Assembly (NCBI GenBank): GCA_016281815.1
Contig: JAEEJK010000050.1
Span: 1-64,000, forward strand
Length of the DNA: 64,000 nucleotides
Source: Prevotella sp.
Lineage (GTDB): Bacteria; Bacteroidota; Bacteroidia; Bacteroidales; Bacteroidaceae
Reading direction: 5' to 3'
A program made the translations under genes and the position numbers. Position 1 is the first letter of the stretch. The number at the start of each line of letters is the position of its first letter. The notes under the pieces are model-generated. The model did no database searches. It was not told the DNA's origin and worked only from the letters and a program-made list of their open reading frames with translations. Shown piece by piece: positions 42,945 through 52,384 of the stretch.

Positions 42945-44026
42945 TGGCTTTCCTCGAATACAAAAATGTAAGAATTGCCGGTATTGCTGCTGGCGTCCCT
43001 GAGACCATTGTCAGCAATTACACTCTTCAGCCAGGAATCGACATCTCGTCTGACTATACAGCCAAGGCATTTGTCGAGACAACTGGTGTGGAGGAGCGTA
43101 GGTGCTCAGACACCTTGTGCACTTCCGATTTATGCTTTGCAGCAGCAGAAAAACTGATTGCTGACCTCGGTTGGGACAAGAAAGAGATAGAGGCTTTGAT
43201 ATTTGTATCACAGACTGCGGATTACATCCTGCCTGCAACTGCTTGTATTCTTCAGGACCGACTTGGACTCTCAAGAGATTGCTATGCGGAGGACGTGGCT
43301 TTAGGCTGCTCCGGATGGGTTTATGGTCTAAGCAATGTCGCCTCATTGGTGGCAACAGGCTCCATTAGGAAAGCCCTGCTCTTGGTAGGTGATGCAAAAA
43401 AACGTGCCAAGATGAATCGTGACCCTTTGTTTGGCGATGCCGGCACTGCTACTGCCATAGAATATGTCGAGGGAGCAAAAGGTTTCCAATTCCATTTTGG
43501 CTCTGATGGCAGTGGCTATGACGCCATTATCATTCCCGATGGTGGAAGCAGGAATCAAGTGTCACCAGAGTCATTTCAACTGCATGAATATGACGGCAAA
43601 ATGAAACACCGCGTGCAGACCTTCATGAAAGGGATGGATGTGTTCTCATTCGGCATTACCACGGCTCCGAAATCCATCAAGAAACTTGGTGAACGTTTCG
43701 GCTTCGATTATCAGGCGAACGATTACTTCATCTTCCACCAAGCCAACATGAAGATGAACAACCAAATTGTGAAGAAACTGAAACTTGCCCCCGAAAAGGT
43801 TCCATCGTGCATGTATCAGTTTGGCAACACTTCTTCTGCATCCATTCCGCTGACTATAGCGTCACAACTTAAGGGAAAAATCGAAGACAAACCGACAAAG
43901 TTCATATGCTGTGGTTTTGGTGTTGGTCTTAGTTGGGGAACAGTAGCATTCGAGACGAACAATTTGGTCATCCCTGATATCGTGAATGTAAAAGACAACG
44001 AGGACAACTATGGATACCAATTATAA
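42944..44026 (+). CDS. 3-oxoacyl-ACP synthase III-like enzyme (first)
   Basis: A 360-residue thiolase-fold condensing enzyme. Cys122 in ALGCSGWVYG, His265 in FHQANMKMN and Asn295 in QFGNTSSAS form the FabH triad. It probably condenses a short acyl starter with malonyl-ACP to give an acetoacetyl-type chain on the adjacent carrier protein. It overlaps the carrier gene by one base and the following SDR gene by 17 bases. Confidence 0.92.
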   Translation: MAFLEYKNVRIAGIAAGVPETIVSNYTLQPGIDISSDYTAKAFVETTGVEERRCSDTLCTSDLCFAAAEKLIADLGWDKKEIEALIFVSQTADYILPATACILQDRLGLSRDCYAEDVALGCSGWVYGLSNVASLVATGSIRKALLLVGDAKKRAKMNRDPLFGDAGTATAIEYVEGAKGFQFHFGSDGSGYDAIIIPDGGSRNQVSPESFQLHEYDGKMKHRVQTFMKGMDVFSFGITTAPKSIKKLGERFGFDYQANDYFIFHQANMKMNNQIVKKLKLAPEKVPSCMYQFGNTSSASIPLTIASQLKGKIEDKPTKFICCGFGVGLSWGTVAFETNNLVIPDIVNVKDNEDNYGYQL

Positions 44027-44762
44027 TCCATTTTCCCTTGCAGGGAAAACCATTCTGGTGACAGGAGCCTCTTCCGGGATAGGACAAGCGACGGCCATTG
44101 AATGTTCCAAAATGGGAGCCCGGGTCGTCATCACAGGGCGAAATGCTGAAAGGCTCCAAGAAACCTTCTCCCAACTGGAAGGTGACGGCCATATTCAAAT
44201 AACAGCAGATTTGAATAATGAGGATGATATAGAACAACTTGTTTCCGAATGCCCTGTTTTGGACGGCTTGGTCAATAATGCTGGCCAAGGGAGAAACAAA
44301 CCGGTGAATTTTGTCAAAATACAAGATTTGCAAGAGGTTTACCAAACCAATCTGTTTGCTGTCGCACTTATAACAAAACTGTTGCTGAAAAAGAAGAAAA
44401 TAGCAAAAGGGGGATCTATAGTCTTCACTTCCTCCCTTTCCGCTCACGTGACAGCGCCAGGCTTGTCTGTCTATGCATCCTCTAAAGCAGCAGTCTGCGC
44501 ATATATGCGAACATGTGCCTTAGAGTTGGGATCCAAAAACATCAGAGCCAATGCCGTCCTTCCTGGAATGGTGGAGACAAAACTCATCAACAAAGGCACG
44601 TATACCGAAGAAGACAAACTTAAAGATCTTGAACTTTATCCATTACGGCGCTATGGCCTACCTACAGACATTGCTCATTGTATCATTTATCTTTTAAGTG
44701 ATGCCAGTAGTTTTATGACAGGGTCAGAAATCGTCATCGACGGAGGAAGGAGTTTGAAATAA
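44010..44762 (+). CDS. SDR-family 3-oxoacyl-ACP reductase (first)
   Basis: A 250-residue FabG-like dehydrogenase: cofactor motif TGASSGIGQ (18-26), NNAG (89-92), catalytic Ser at about 142 and YASSK (Tyr155, Lys159). It should reduce the 3-oxoacyl chain to 3-hydroxyacyl with NAD(P)H. It starts inside the condensing-enzyme gene and ends one base before the next SDR gene. Confidence 0.9.
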   Translation: MDTNYNPFSLAGKTILVTGASSGIGQATAIECSKMGARVVITGRNAERLQETFSQLEGDGHIQITADLNNEDDIEQLVSECPVLDGLVNNAGQGRNKPVNFVKIQDLQEVYQTNLFAVALITKLLLKKKKIAKGGSIVFTSSLSAHVTAPGLSVYASSKAAVCAYMRTCALELGSKNIRANAVLPGMVETKLINKGTYTEEDKLKDLELYPLRRYGLPTDIAHCIIYLLSDASSFMTGSEIVIDGGRSLK

Positions 44763-44763
44763 C

Positions 44764-45492
44764 ATGCTAACAGGGAAAATTGCCATCATCACGGGAGCAG
44801 GAGCGGGGATAGGCAAGGCTACGGCTCAGTTGTTTGCTCAAAAAGGAGCAACCGTCTACGCTGTTGACATCAAGGGGCTTGATTGGGTAAGTTCCTTGGA
44901 TTCTGCCGACAGTAACATCATAGCAAAAGAACTTGACATCTGCGATTTCGCTGCAGTCAAGAATCTTGTGATGGAAATCAAGAAGGAGCACGGACACATC
45001 GATGTGCTTGCCAACATCGCCGGCCTTATCTCCTATGAACTGATGCCGATGATCAACTACGAGTTCTTCAGGAAGATGTTGGAGGTGAATGTCATAGCGC
45101 TGATTCATCTGATGTCTTTGGTTTCAAGGATCATGACACGACAGCACAGTGGCTCCATCATCAACATGGCCAGCATGGTTGGGGAGAAGGGGGCTAAAGG
45201 ACAACTTTCCTACTCCGCCTCTAAGGGAGCCGTGATTGCCGCCACCAAGTCTGCCGCCAAGGAACTCGCAGAGCACAAAATTCGTATCAACGCCATTGCC
45301 CCAGGCATGGTTGGCTCGGAACGATTTAAAACCGTATTGGCAGAGAAATTTGCCCAAAAGATCAATGACGTGCCATTTGGGCGCCTCGCCGAACCAGAGG
45401 AAGTAGCCAACCTTTGTCTTTTCCTCGCATCCGACCAGTCATCTTATATCACAGGTCAGATTATCGGTATTGACGGTGGAGCCATCATCTAA
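44764..45492 (+). CDS. SDR-family dehydrogenase (second)
   Basis: A 242-residue FabG-like dehydrogenase with TGAGAGIGKA (10-19), Ser137 in NMASMVG and YSASK (Tyr150, Lys154). It has the same fold as its neighbour but low identity, so it probably acts on a different chain intermediate or on a sugar. It is part of the tightly packed acyl cassette. Confidence 0.9.
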   Translation: MLTGKIAIITGAGAGIGKATAQLFAQKGATVYAVDIKGLDWVSSLDSADSNIIAKELDICDFAAVKNLVMEIKKEHGHIDVLANIAGLISYELMPMINYEFFRKMLEVNVIALIHLMSLVSRIMTRQHSGSIINMASMVGEKGAKGQLSYSASKGAVIAATKSAAKELAEHKIRINAIAPGMVGSERFKTVLAEKFAQKINDVPFGRLAEPEEVANLCLFLASDQSSYITGQIIGIDGGAII

Positions 45493-45498
45493 AAGTAA

Positions 45499-46878
45499 AT
45501 GTTTCTCGACTTAGACAAAAAAGACTCAGGCAAAATAGCCGTCATCGACGACAGCGGCAGGAGTGTCACCTATGGAGACATCTGTGATTTCGCTCCTGTA
45601 TTTGCAGGCCATCTGCATGAAAGAGCGCTGATTTTCATCCTGGCAGAAAACAAGATCGGATCACTGCTCGGATACACCTCGGCACTCTCCAACAGGATAG
45701 TGCCGCTTGTGATCAGTGCCAAGACTGAGCAAGGACTGTATCAGGACCTATTTGACAAATATCTTCCAGAATATCTCTGGGCACCCGAAGAGATGGCAGA
45801 GGCTTTGGGATACGAGGTGGTTTTCACTGCTTGGGATTATGCCTTGCTACGCACGGGCAACCCATCCGTACCCTTGTACGAAGAACTTTCCCTGTTATTA
45901 CCTACATCCGGTTCTACGGGAAGCCCCAAGTTGGTCCGTCACAGTTACCGCAACATTGAGGCCAATGCCGACAACGTGCGCAGTCTGTTCAGTCTGACTG
46001 AGGACGAGAAGGCCATGGCCATCCTGCCGATGCATTACACCATGGGGCTGTCGGTCATCGCCTCCCACCTGCTTGCCGGTGCCACTTTGTTGCTCTCGGG
46101 CAGGTCACTGCTCGACAGGGGATTCTGGACGATGCTGAAGGAAGCCACCAGTTTCACCGGTGTCCCATATAGTTTTGAGATTCTGATGAAGATGCGCTTC
46201 ACGAGGATGGATCTTCCTCATCTGCGCATCATTACCCAAGGCGGCGGCAAACTCACCGAGGAGATGTTCCATGCATTGGCACAGTATGCCCACGACAAGG
46301 GCAAGCAATTCATCGCCACATACGGCCAGTCTGAATGCACGGCCCGCATGGCTTATCTGCCAGCGGAATTGGCGTTGACCAAGACATGCAGCATCGGTGT
46401 CGCAGAACCGGGAGGGCAACTCTCCATCGTAGATGCTGAGGGGAATGAGACTTTCGAAGGTGAGGCAACCGGAGAGATGGTGTATCGGGGAGAGAATGTG
46501 ACCCTCGGCTATGCCACCTGTCTCGAAGATTTGCTCAAAGGTGATGAGAATCACGGTGTGATGCACACCGGCGATCTCGCCCGCCGTGACACAGACGGCT
46601 GCTATTTCATCGTGGGACGGCTGAAGCGGTTTCTTAAAATATTCGGACTGAGAATCGGGCTTGACGAAGTGGAGAACCTCATTAAGTCAGAATTCAATAC
46701 AGACTGCTATTGCAAGGGCAATGACGAGAAACTGATTGTTCTCGTCACAACGCCATCGTTGAAGGAACAGTTGCCTGCATTCATCGAAGAGAAGACCCAC
46801 CTGTTCCATCAGAACATCGAAGTTCAGTTGGTGGATGCCATTTTAAGGAATGAATCAGGAAAAGTAATCAATCAATAA
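45499..46878 (+). CDS. AMP-binding acyl ligase
   Basis: A 459-residue adenylate-forming enzyme, shorter than most acyl-CoA synthetases. P-loop TSGSTGSPK (136-144), YGQSE (A5-like), HTGDLARRDTDG and GRLKRFLKIFG (A7-A8), and the terminal catalytic Lys in NESGKVIN (455). It activates a carboxylic acid and loads it on CoA or a carrier protein; the carrier gene downstream starts 8 bases after it. Confidence 0.9.
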   Translation: MFLDLDKKDSGKIAVIDDSGRSVTYGDICDFAPVFAGHLHERALIFILAENKIGSLLGYTSALSNRIVPLVISAKTEQGLYQDLFDKYLPEYLWAPEEMAEALGYEVVFTAWDYALLRTGNPSVPLYEELSLLLPTSGSTGSPKLVRHSYRNIEANADNVRSLFSLTEDEKAMAILPMHYTMGLSVIASHLLAGATLLLSGRSLLDRGFWTMLKEATSFTGVPYSFEILMKMRFTRMDLPHLRIITQGGGKLTEEMFHALAQYAHDKGKQFIATYGQSECTARMAYLPAELALTKTCSIGVAEPGGQLSIVDAEGNETFEGEATGEMVYRGENVTLGYATCLEDLLKGDENHGVMHTGDLARRDTDGCYFIVGRLKRFLKIFGLRIGLDEVENLIKSEFNTDCYCKGNDEKLIVLVTTPSLKEQLPAFIEEKTHLFHQNIEVQLVDAILRNESGKVINQ

Positions 46879-46886
46879 AATCAAAT

Positions 46887-47126
46887 ATGACCAATTTAGA
46901 AAAGTTCAACAACATCTTCTGCGATGTATTCTCTGTAAGTGTTGACAAACTAAATGATGAGTTCGACAACACTACAGTTGAAGGCTGGGATTCCGTACAC
47001 CAACTCAGTCTGACCTCAGCCATAGAAGATGAGTTTGACATCATGCTGGATGCCGAGGACATACTTGAGTTCACATCTTACGATAACGCCAAGACAATTT
47101 TGGCCAAATACGACATCGAACTGTAA
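46887..47126 (+). CDS. Acyl carrier protein-like protein (second)
   Basis: A 79-residue acidic carrier protein with VEGWDSVHQLSL carrying the phosphopantetheine Ser36, here with the usual Asp before it. It is flanked by the ligase (upstream) and the second condensing enzyme, whose start overlaps its stop (TAATG). It is probably the carrier for the ligase-condensing-enzyme pair. Confidence 0.9.
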   Translation: MTNLEKFNNIFCDVFSVSVDKLNDEFDNTTVEGWDSVHQLSLTSAIEDEFDIMLDAEDILEFTSYDNAKTILAKYDIEL

Positions 47127-48187
47127 TGGCAAACTGGAACATCAAGAATGTTGCCCTACGTGGTGTGACCGGAACGGTACCCAACCGTCTCGTCAGAACT
47201 GCAGATTTTCCTTTCTTCACCCAAGAAGATGCCGACACCTTTGATGCCACAGTGGGCATCAAGAACCGGTATATTGCCCCTGATGACATCTGTGCTTCCG
47301 ACCTTTGCTCCGATGCGGCAGAGAGACTGATAGCAGGACTGGGATGGGAAAAGGAGAGCATTGACGTGCTCCTTTTCACGTCGGTCACGGGCGACTACAA
47401 GACACCGCCTACTTCCGCCATCCTGCAGCACAGGCTCGGACTGCCCAACTCCACTTTTGTACTCGATGTCCCCATGGGATGCTGCGGATGCATCTACGGC
47501 ATCACAGTGGCTGCCAATCTGATTTCTGCAGGGACCGCCCGTAGGGCTTTGGTATTGGTAGGCGACACAGCCATGCGGATGGGGTCACCAAAAGACAAGA
47601 GTCGTGGCCCACTTTTTGGAGACAGCGGCACAGCCTTGGCCTTGGAGCATGACCCTTCTGCAAGCGACATTATAATCGATTTCAACACGATGGGCTCTGG
47701 CTACCAGGCATTGATGACGCCCCATGGCGGTTACAGGCATCCCGTAGACAAAGAGACATCCTTTGAATATGAGGATTTCGGCAACGGTATCATCCGTGCA
47801 CCCAAAGATGCGCTGATCAACGGAATGGACGTCTTCTCCTTTGCCATCACCAAACCTCCTATCAGCATTAGGAAGATGCTTGAGGAACAAGGTCTTGACA
47901 AAGATAATGACATAGATTTCTTCCTGATCCACCAAGCCAACAAGTTGATTGTGGACAGGATAGTGAAGAAGTTGAAACTACCCTCAGAGAAGGTACCCTA
48001 CAACTTGCAGAAATTTGGCAATCTGGGTGGAGCATCCATCATTATGCTGATGGTATCTGAGATCGCAGAAGAACTATCATCGAAGCCGCTGACCCTGCTG
48101 TGCTCCTCTTTTGGTCTGGGACTGACCTGGGGCACGATGTTGCTGAAGACCACTCCAATGAAAGTACTGCCTCTCAATTATCTATAA
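47126..48187 (+). CDS. 3-oxoacyl-ACP synthase III-like enzyme (second)
   Basis: A 353-residue condensing enzyme with Cys119 in PMGCCGCIYG, His269 in LIHQANKLI and Asn299 in FGNLGGAS. It is paralogous to the first copy but clearly diverged. It may act as an acyl transferase rather than a condensing enzyme, as some KAS III-like proteins do. It is coupled to the second carrier protein. Confidence 0.9.
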   Translation: MANWNIKNVALRGVTGTVPNRLVRTADFPFFTQEDADTFDATVGIKNRYIAPDDICASDLCSDAAERLIAGLGWEKESIDVLLFTSVTGDYKTPPTSAILQHRLGLPNSTFVLDVPMGCCGCIYGITVAANLISAGTARRALVLVGDTAMRMGSPKDKSRGPLFGDSGTALALEHDPSASDIIIDFNTMGSGYQALMTPHGGYRHPVDKETSFEYEDFGNGIIRAPKDALINGMDVFSFAITKPPISIRKMLEEQGLDKDNDIDFFLIHQANKLIVDRIVKKLKLPSEKVPYNLQKFGNLGGASIIMLMVSEIAEELSSKPLTLLCSSFGLGLTWGTMLLKTTPMKVLPLNYL

Positions 48188-48193
48188 AAAAAT

Positions 48194-49423
48194 ATGTTCA
48201 ATCTTGACCAATTCATATCAGAGCATGTGACGCACCGTCCTTTCAGTATGTTTGAAAGCGACATCCAAAGCCACTCGGCTCTCCTGGCTCGAGAGATTGA
48301 GGGCAAGTCGGTCTGTGTCATCGGTGGTGCGGGAAGCATCGGCTCTTCTTTCATCAAGGCCGTACTGCGGTTCCGGCCCAGCAAACTGGTTGTTGTTGAC
48401 CTTAATGAGAATGGTCTGGCCGAACTGACCAGGGACATCCGCTCCACAGCGGGACTTTATGTTCCACAGGAATACCGAGCCTATACGCTCAACTTTGCCG
48501 ACCCCATTTTTGAACGCATCTTCCGCGAGGAGAAAGGCTTCGACATCGTAGCCAATTTCTCTGCCCATAAACATGTGCGCAGCGAGAAAGACAGGTATAG
48601 CGTGCAGGCATTGATGGAGAACAACGTGCTCAAAGCCAAGAAATTGATGGACCTACTCTGCGAGTTTCCTCCTCAGCACTTTTTCTGCGTCTCCACTGAC
48701 AAAGCCGCCAACCCTGTGAACATCATGGGTGCAAGCAAGCGGATCATGGAGGACCTGGTGATGGCCTATAATCCCAGATTCAAGGTGACCACGGCTCGTT
48801 TTGCCAATGTGGCATTCAGCAACGGCTCCCTGCCCGACGGTTGGCTCCACCGCATCCAGAAGCAACAGCCCCTTGCTGCTCCTTCCGACGTCAAACGTTA
48901 TTTTGTGAGTCCAGAAGAATCGGGGCAAATCTGTATGCTCGCTTGTATCCTTGGCCGACCAGGAGAGGTATTCTTCCCAAAACTCGGTGAAGACCAAATG
49001 CTCACCTTTTCATCTATCTGCGATAACTTTGTAAAGGCAAACGGGTTTGAGAAGGATATGTGCCTATCAGACGAGGAAGCAAAGAAGAAAGCAGCCGCCT
49101 TAGATTCTTCACTCTTCACTCTTCACTCTTCACTTCCGAAGTACCCTGTCGTCTATTTCAAAAGCGACACGACTGGTGAGAAAGCATATGAGGAGTTCTA
49201 TATTCCCGGCGAGAAAATCGACATGGAACGTTTCCTGGCATTAGGTGTGGTTGAGCAGACCGCCCGTCATGACATGGATGAGATCAATGGATTCTTCCAG
49301 AAACTCGAATCCATTTTCGCCTTGGACGATTTCACAAAATCTCAGGTGGTGGAAGCCATCAAAGAGTTCATCCCTAACTTCGAGCATGAGGAGAAGGGAA
49401 AGAATCTGGATCAGAAAATGTAG
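48194..49423 (+). CDS. Nucleotide-sugar dehydratase/epimerase (CapD/FlaA1-like family)
   Basis: A 409-residue extended SDR of the polysaccharide-synthesis family: VIGGAGSIGSS (42-52), ANFSAHKHVRSEK, STDKAANPVNIMGASK and ARFANVAFSNGSLP. The MGASK site (Met in place of Tyr) is as in FlaA1/CapE-type 4,6-dehydratases. No membrane domain, so it is the soluble form. Residues about 305-314 (SSLFTLHSSLP) come from an in-frame satellite of four 7-bp units at 49107-49134. It probably makes a keto-deoxy sugar for the aminotransferase downstream. Confidence 0.88.
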   Translation: MFNLDQFISEHVTHRPFSMFESDIQSHSALLAREIEGKSVCVIGGAGSIGSSFIKAVLRFRPSKLVVVDLNENGLAELTRDIRSTAGLYVPQEYRAYTLNFADPIFERIFREEKGFDIVANFSAHKHVRSEKDRYSVQALMENNVLKAKKLMDLLCEFPPQHFFCVSTDKAANPVNIMGASKRIMEDLVMAYNPRFKVTTARFANVAFSNGSLPDGWLHRIQKQQPLAAPSDVKRYFVSPEESGQICMLACILGRPGEVFFPKLGEDQMLTFSSICDNFVKANGFEKDMCLSDEEAKKKAAALDSSLFTLHSSLPKYPVVYFKSDTTGEKAYEEFYIPGEKIDMERFLALGVVEQTARHDMDEINGFFQKLESIFALDDFTKSQVVEAIKEFIPNFEHEEKGKNLDQKM

Positions 49424-49425
49424 CA

Positions 49426-49968
49426 ATGTGGCAAATCTGCCGTAGTGAGTACATCTACAAATCTCGCTGGCTGACCGTCAGAAAAGATGCGGTCAGGACA
49501 GACAAAGGCATAGACATCGACGATTTCTATGTTTTGGAATACCCCACTTGGGTCAATGTGATCGCCATCACCCAAGAGGGGAAATTCATCATAGAGCAAC
49601 AATATCGTCATGGGATACAACAACAGGTTTTTGAGTTGTGCGCAGGAGTATGTGAGACAAACGAGAAACCTATAGATGCCGCCAAACGCGAACTCCTTGA
49701 AGAGACAGGATTTGGTGGCGGCACTTGGTCGTTGATGGGCAGATACGCCCCCAACCCCAACTCCATGAGCAACTGGTGCTATTCTTTCCTGGCAGAGGGG
49801 GTCACAAAAATCCAAGAACCGCATCAGGAGCCGACAGAAAACATTTTGGTGCATCAGGTATCCAAAGAAGAGTTGCTCACTATGATGAAAAGTGGAAAGA
49901 TCGTGGAAGGCATTATGCTCACGCCTTTGTGGCATTTTTTTTATGAACAGATAACATCCGATAAATGA
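49426..49968 (+). CDS. Nudix hydrolase
   Basis: A 180-residue ADP-ribose-pyrophosphatase-like enzyme. The Nudix box is GVCETNEKPIDAAKRELLEE followed by TGF. The residues before it (GIQQQVFELCAGVCE) match the ADP-sugar subgroup. It starts 2 bases after the dehydratase gene. In a glycan locus it might degrade unwanted nucleotide sugars; this is inference. Confidence 0.9.
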   Translation: MWQICRSEYIYKSRWLTVRKDAVRTDKGIDIDDFYVLEYPTWVNVIAITQEGKFIIEQQYRHGIQQQVFELCAGVCETNEKPIDAAKRELLEETGFGGGTWSLMGRYAPNPNSMSNWCYSFLAEGVTKIQEPHQEPTENILVHQVSKEELLTMMKSGKIVEGIMLTPLWHFFYEQITSDK

Positions 49969-49975
49969 GACGATC

Positions 49976-51115
49976 ATGGCATACAAAATACCTCTATTTA
50001 ATCTAAATTTTGATGATCGTGAGGCACAGGCAGCCTACGACACCATCAAGTCGGGCTGGATTTCCACAGGTCCGAAAAATGCAGAACTCGAACAGATGTT
50101 CAAGGACATGTGGAATGTGAAATACGCTGTCAGCATGACTAACTGCACTGATGCCCTGCACGTGTGCTGCATGGTCTGCGGTTTCGGTCCTGGCGACGAG
50201 GTCATCTGTCCCTCACTCACCTTTGCCGCCTCATGCAACTGCATCCGCTATGTGGGTGCCACACCTGTCTTCGCAGATATCATCGGCCCAAGCGACATGA
50301 ATATTGACCCCAAGGATATAGAGGCCAAAATCACACCCCGCACAAAAGGCATCATGGTGGTCCACATGGCAGGCTTCCCTGCCCAAATGGATGAGATCAT
50401 GGCTATCGCCCAAAAACACAATCTCAAGGTGGTGGAGGACGCATGCCATGGTCCGCTGTCTGAATACAAGGGCAAAAAACTCGGAACCATCGGCGACTGT
50501 GCCGCATTCAGTTTCTTCTCCAACAAGAACATTTCCACCGGTGAGGGGGGTATGTTCATCACCAACAATGAGGAGATGGAGAAGAAGGCCCGCCTTATCC
50601 GCTCCCACGGCATGAGCACCATGAGTTACCAACGTGCCAGCGGTCACGCCACTGAGTACGACATCACCTGTCTGGGCTACAACTTCCGCATGGATGACAT
50701 CCGTGCCTCCATTGCTATCGAACAGTTGAAGAAACTGCCGGGCGACTTGGAGCGCAGGTTGGAGGTCAGGAAAAGGTATGTGGAGCAACTGTCTTGCATT
50801 CCCCAGATAGCCATTCCCTTCGCAGACAACAAGGAGTTTGTGAGCAACTACATCATGCCTGTCGTATTGCTCAACTCCACCCGTCAGAGACGCAACAAGA
50901 TCAGGGAGTTCATCCATGCTGCCGGCATACAGACCAGTGTCCATTACCCAGCCGCGCATCATTTCTCCACCTTTGCGGAACTTGGAGCGGTGCTTCCCCA
51001 AACGGACTATGTAACCGACAATGAGATCACCCTCCCCATGTACGCAGCCCTGACCGACGAGCAAATCGACTTCATCTGTGAAACCGTCAAAAAAGCGGTG
51101 GCTGCTATAAAATAA
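49976..51115 (+). CDS. DegT/DnrJ/EryC1-family aminotransferase
   Basis: A 379-residue PLP enzyme that aminates keto sugars. PLP-binding features are VEDACHGPLSEY (Asp and His) and FSFFSNKNISTGEGGM (Schiff-base Lys). The C-terminal YIMPVVLL and YPAAHHFSTF are usual for the family. It follows the dehydratase gene, so together they may make an amino-deoxy sugar. Its stop overlaps the next start (TAATG). Confidence 0.93.
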   Translation: MAYKIPLFNLNFDDREAQAAYDTIKSGWISTGPKNAELEQMFKDMWNVKYAVSMTNCTDALHVCCMVCGFGPGDEVICPSLTFAASCNCIRYVGATPVFADIIGPSDMNIDPKDIEAKITPRTKGIMVVHMAGFPAQMDEIMAIAQKHNLKVVEDACHGPLSEYKGKKLGTIGDCAAFSFFSNKNISTGEGGMFITNNEEMEKKARLIRSHGMSTMSYQRASGHATEYDITCLGYNFRMDDIRASIAIEQLKKLPGDLERRLEVRKRYVEQLSCIPQIAIPFADNKEFVSNYIMPVVLLNSTRQRRNKIREFIHAAGIQTSVHYPAAHHFSTFAELGAVLPQTDYVTDNEITLPMYAALTDEQIDFICETVKKAVAAIK

Positions 51116-52296
51116 TGGAGAAGCGTAAGTCTATCTTGGTATTTGGTGTAGGCACATTGCAGCAATCCCTCATCCGCAGAGCCAAACAGATGGGGCTCTA
51201 CACTGTAGGCATTGACCCATTGGAAGATGCCGCTTGCCGTGAGGAAGTGGACGCCTATGAGGTGGTCGGCGGACAGGATTATGAAGGCACATGTGCTGTA
51301 GTGGAGAAATATGGCATTGATGCCATCATCACAACCGCCACAGACAAGCCGCTGGTGATGATGGCACGGGTGGCCAAACAATATGGATTCCCCTTCTATT
51401 CTGTAGAGACAGCACAATGGAGTACCGACAAGTTCCTGATGAAGCAGCGGTTCATGGAAGGCGGCATACCCTGCGCCAAAGGCCGACTGGTGAAGTCTGC
51501 TGCCGAAGTGGAAGATTTTGAATACCCCGTGATTATCAAACCCCGCGACAACTCTGGCAGCCGCGGAGTGAAACTCTGCCGCAACCGCGAGGAACTGGAT
51601 GATGCCATCGCAGAGGCCCTGCCCTACTCCCATTTGGACACCGTTCTTGTGGAAGAATTCATTGAGGGAAAAGAATACAGCATCGAGAGTCTTCATTATG
51701 ATGGGAAACATGAGGTCATCCAGTTCACGGAGAAGAAGACTACTGAATTCCCTTACAATGTGGAGTTAGGCCATATCCAGCCCGCCGACATCTCAGATGT
51801 TGACAAGCAGAAGATCCGGGAGATCATAGTAAGGATCGGTCAAGTTCTCCACTTTGAGAACTGTCCCTCGCACACAGAACTGAAAATCAACTCTCATGGC
51901 ATTTTCGTCATTGAGACCAGTCCCCGGTTGGGTGGCGACTACATCACCTCGACCCTGACCCCTCTGTCCACTGGGGTCAATCTGGAAGACGAACTGCTGC
52001 ACATCTCTTTGGGTGAAGCCATCACCCCCCATCCCCAAGCGGTGCAATATGCAGGCGTCCGTTTCTTTGATTTCAAGGAGGGTAGTGTTGTCAAGCAGAT
52101 GCCAGATGAGAGGTTTGTCAAAGAATGGCCGCATGTCATTGATTTCTCTTTCAACCTCAGCGAGGGAGAGACGGTACATCAAATCACGTCGAGTCTGAAC
52201 AGATACGGGCAACTGATTCTGGTTGCCGGCAACAAGGAGTCAATAGAAGACGCATTTGAGAAATACGAAAAGGCTATTATGGAAACATGTTTATGA
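51115..52296 (+). CDS. ATP-grasp ligase (first)
   Basis: A 393-residue ATP-grasp enzyme: N-terminal Rossmann-like domain (KRKSILVFGVGTLQQSLIRR), ATP-grasp core with YPVIIKPRDNSGSRGVKLCR and VEEFIEGKEYSIES, and the metal-binding ELKINSHGIFVIETSPRLGG. Such ligases join a carboxylate to an amine or thiol through an acyl phosphate. Base composition is high in GC, like the earlier genes and unlike the next two. It is coupled to the aminotransferase gene. Confidence 0.9.
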   Translation: MEKRKSILVFGVGTLQQSLIRRAKQMGLYTVGIDPLEDAACREEVDAYEVVGGQDYEGTCAVVEKYGIDAIITTATDKPLVMMARVAKQYGFPFYSVETAQWSTDKFLMKQRFMEGGIPCAKGRLVKSAAEVEDFEYPVIIKPRDNSGSRGVKLCRNREELDDAIAEALPYSHLDTVLVEEFIEGKEYSIESLHYDGKHEVIQFTEKKTTEFPYNVELGHIQPADISDVDKQKIREIIVRIGQVLHFENCPSHTELKINSHGIFVIETSPRLGGDYITSTLTPLSTGVNLEDELLHISLGEAITPHPQAVQYAGVRFFDFKEGSVVKQMPDERFVKEWPHVIDFSFNLSEGETVHQITSSLNRYGQLILVAGNKESIEDAFEKYEKAIMETCL

Positions 52297-52384
52297 GTAT
52301 ATATAGTAGACAATTATGTTTTGATTTCATGGGGCCAAGATGAACAAACGTATTATTTTATTGCACTCAACATAATCTGCTATT

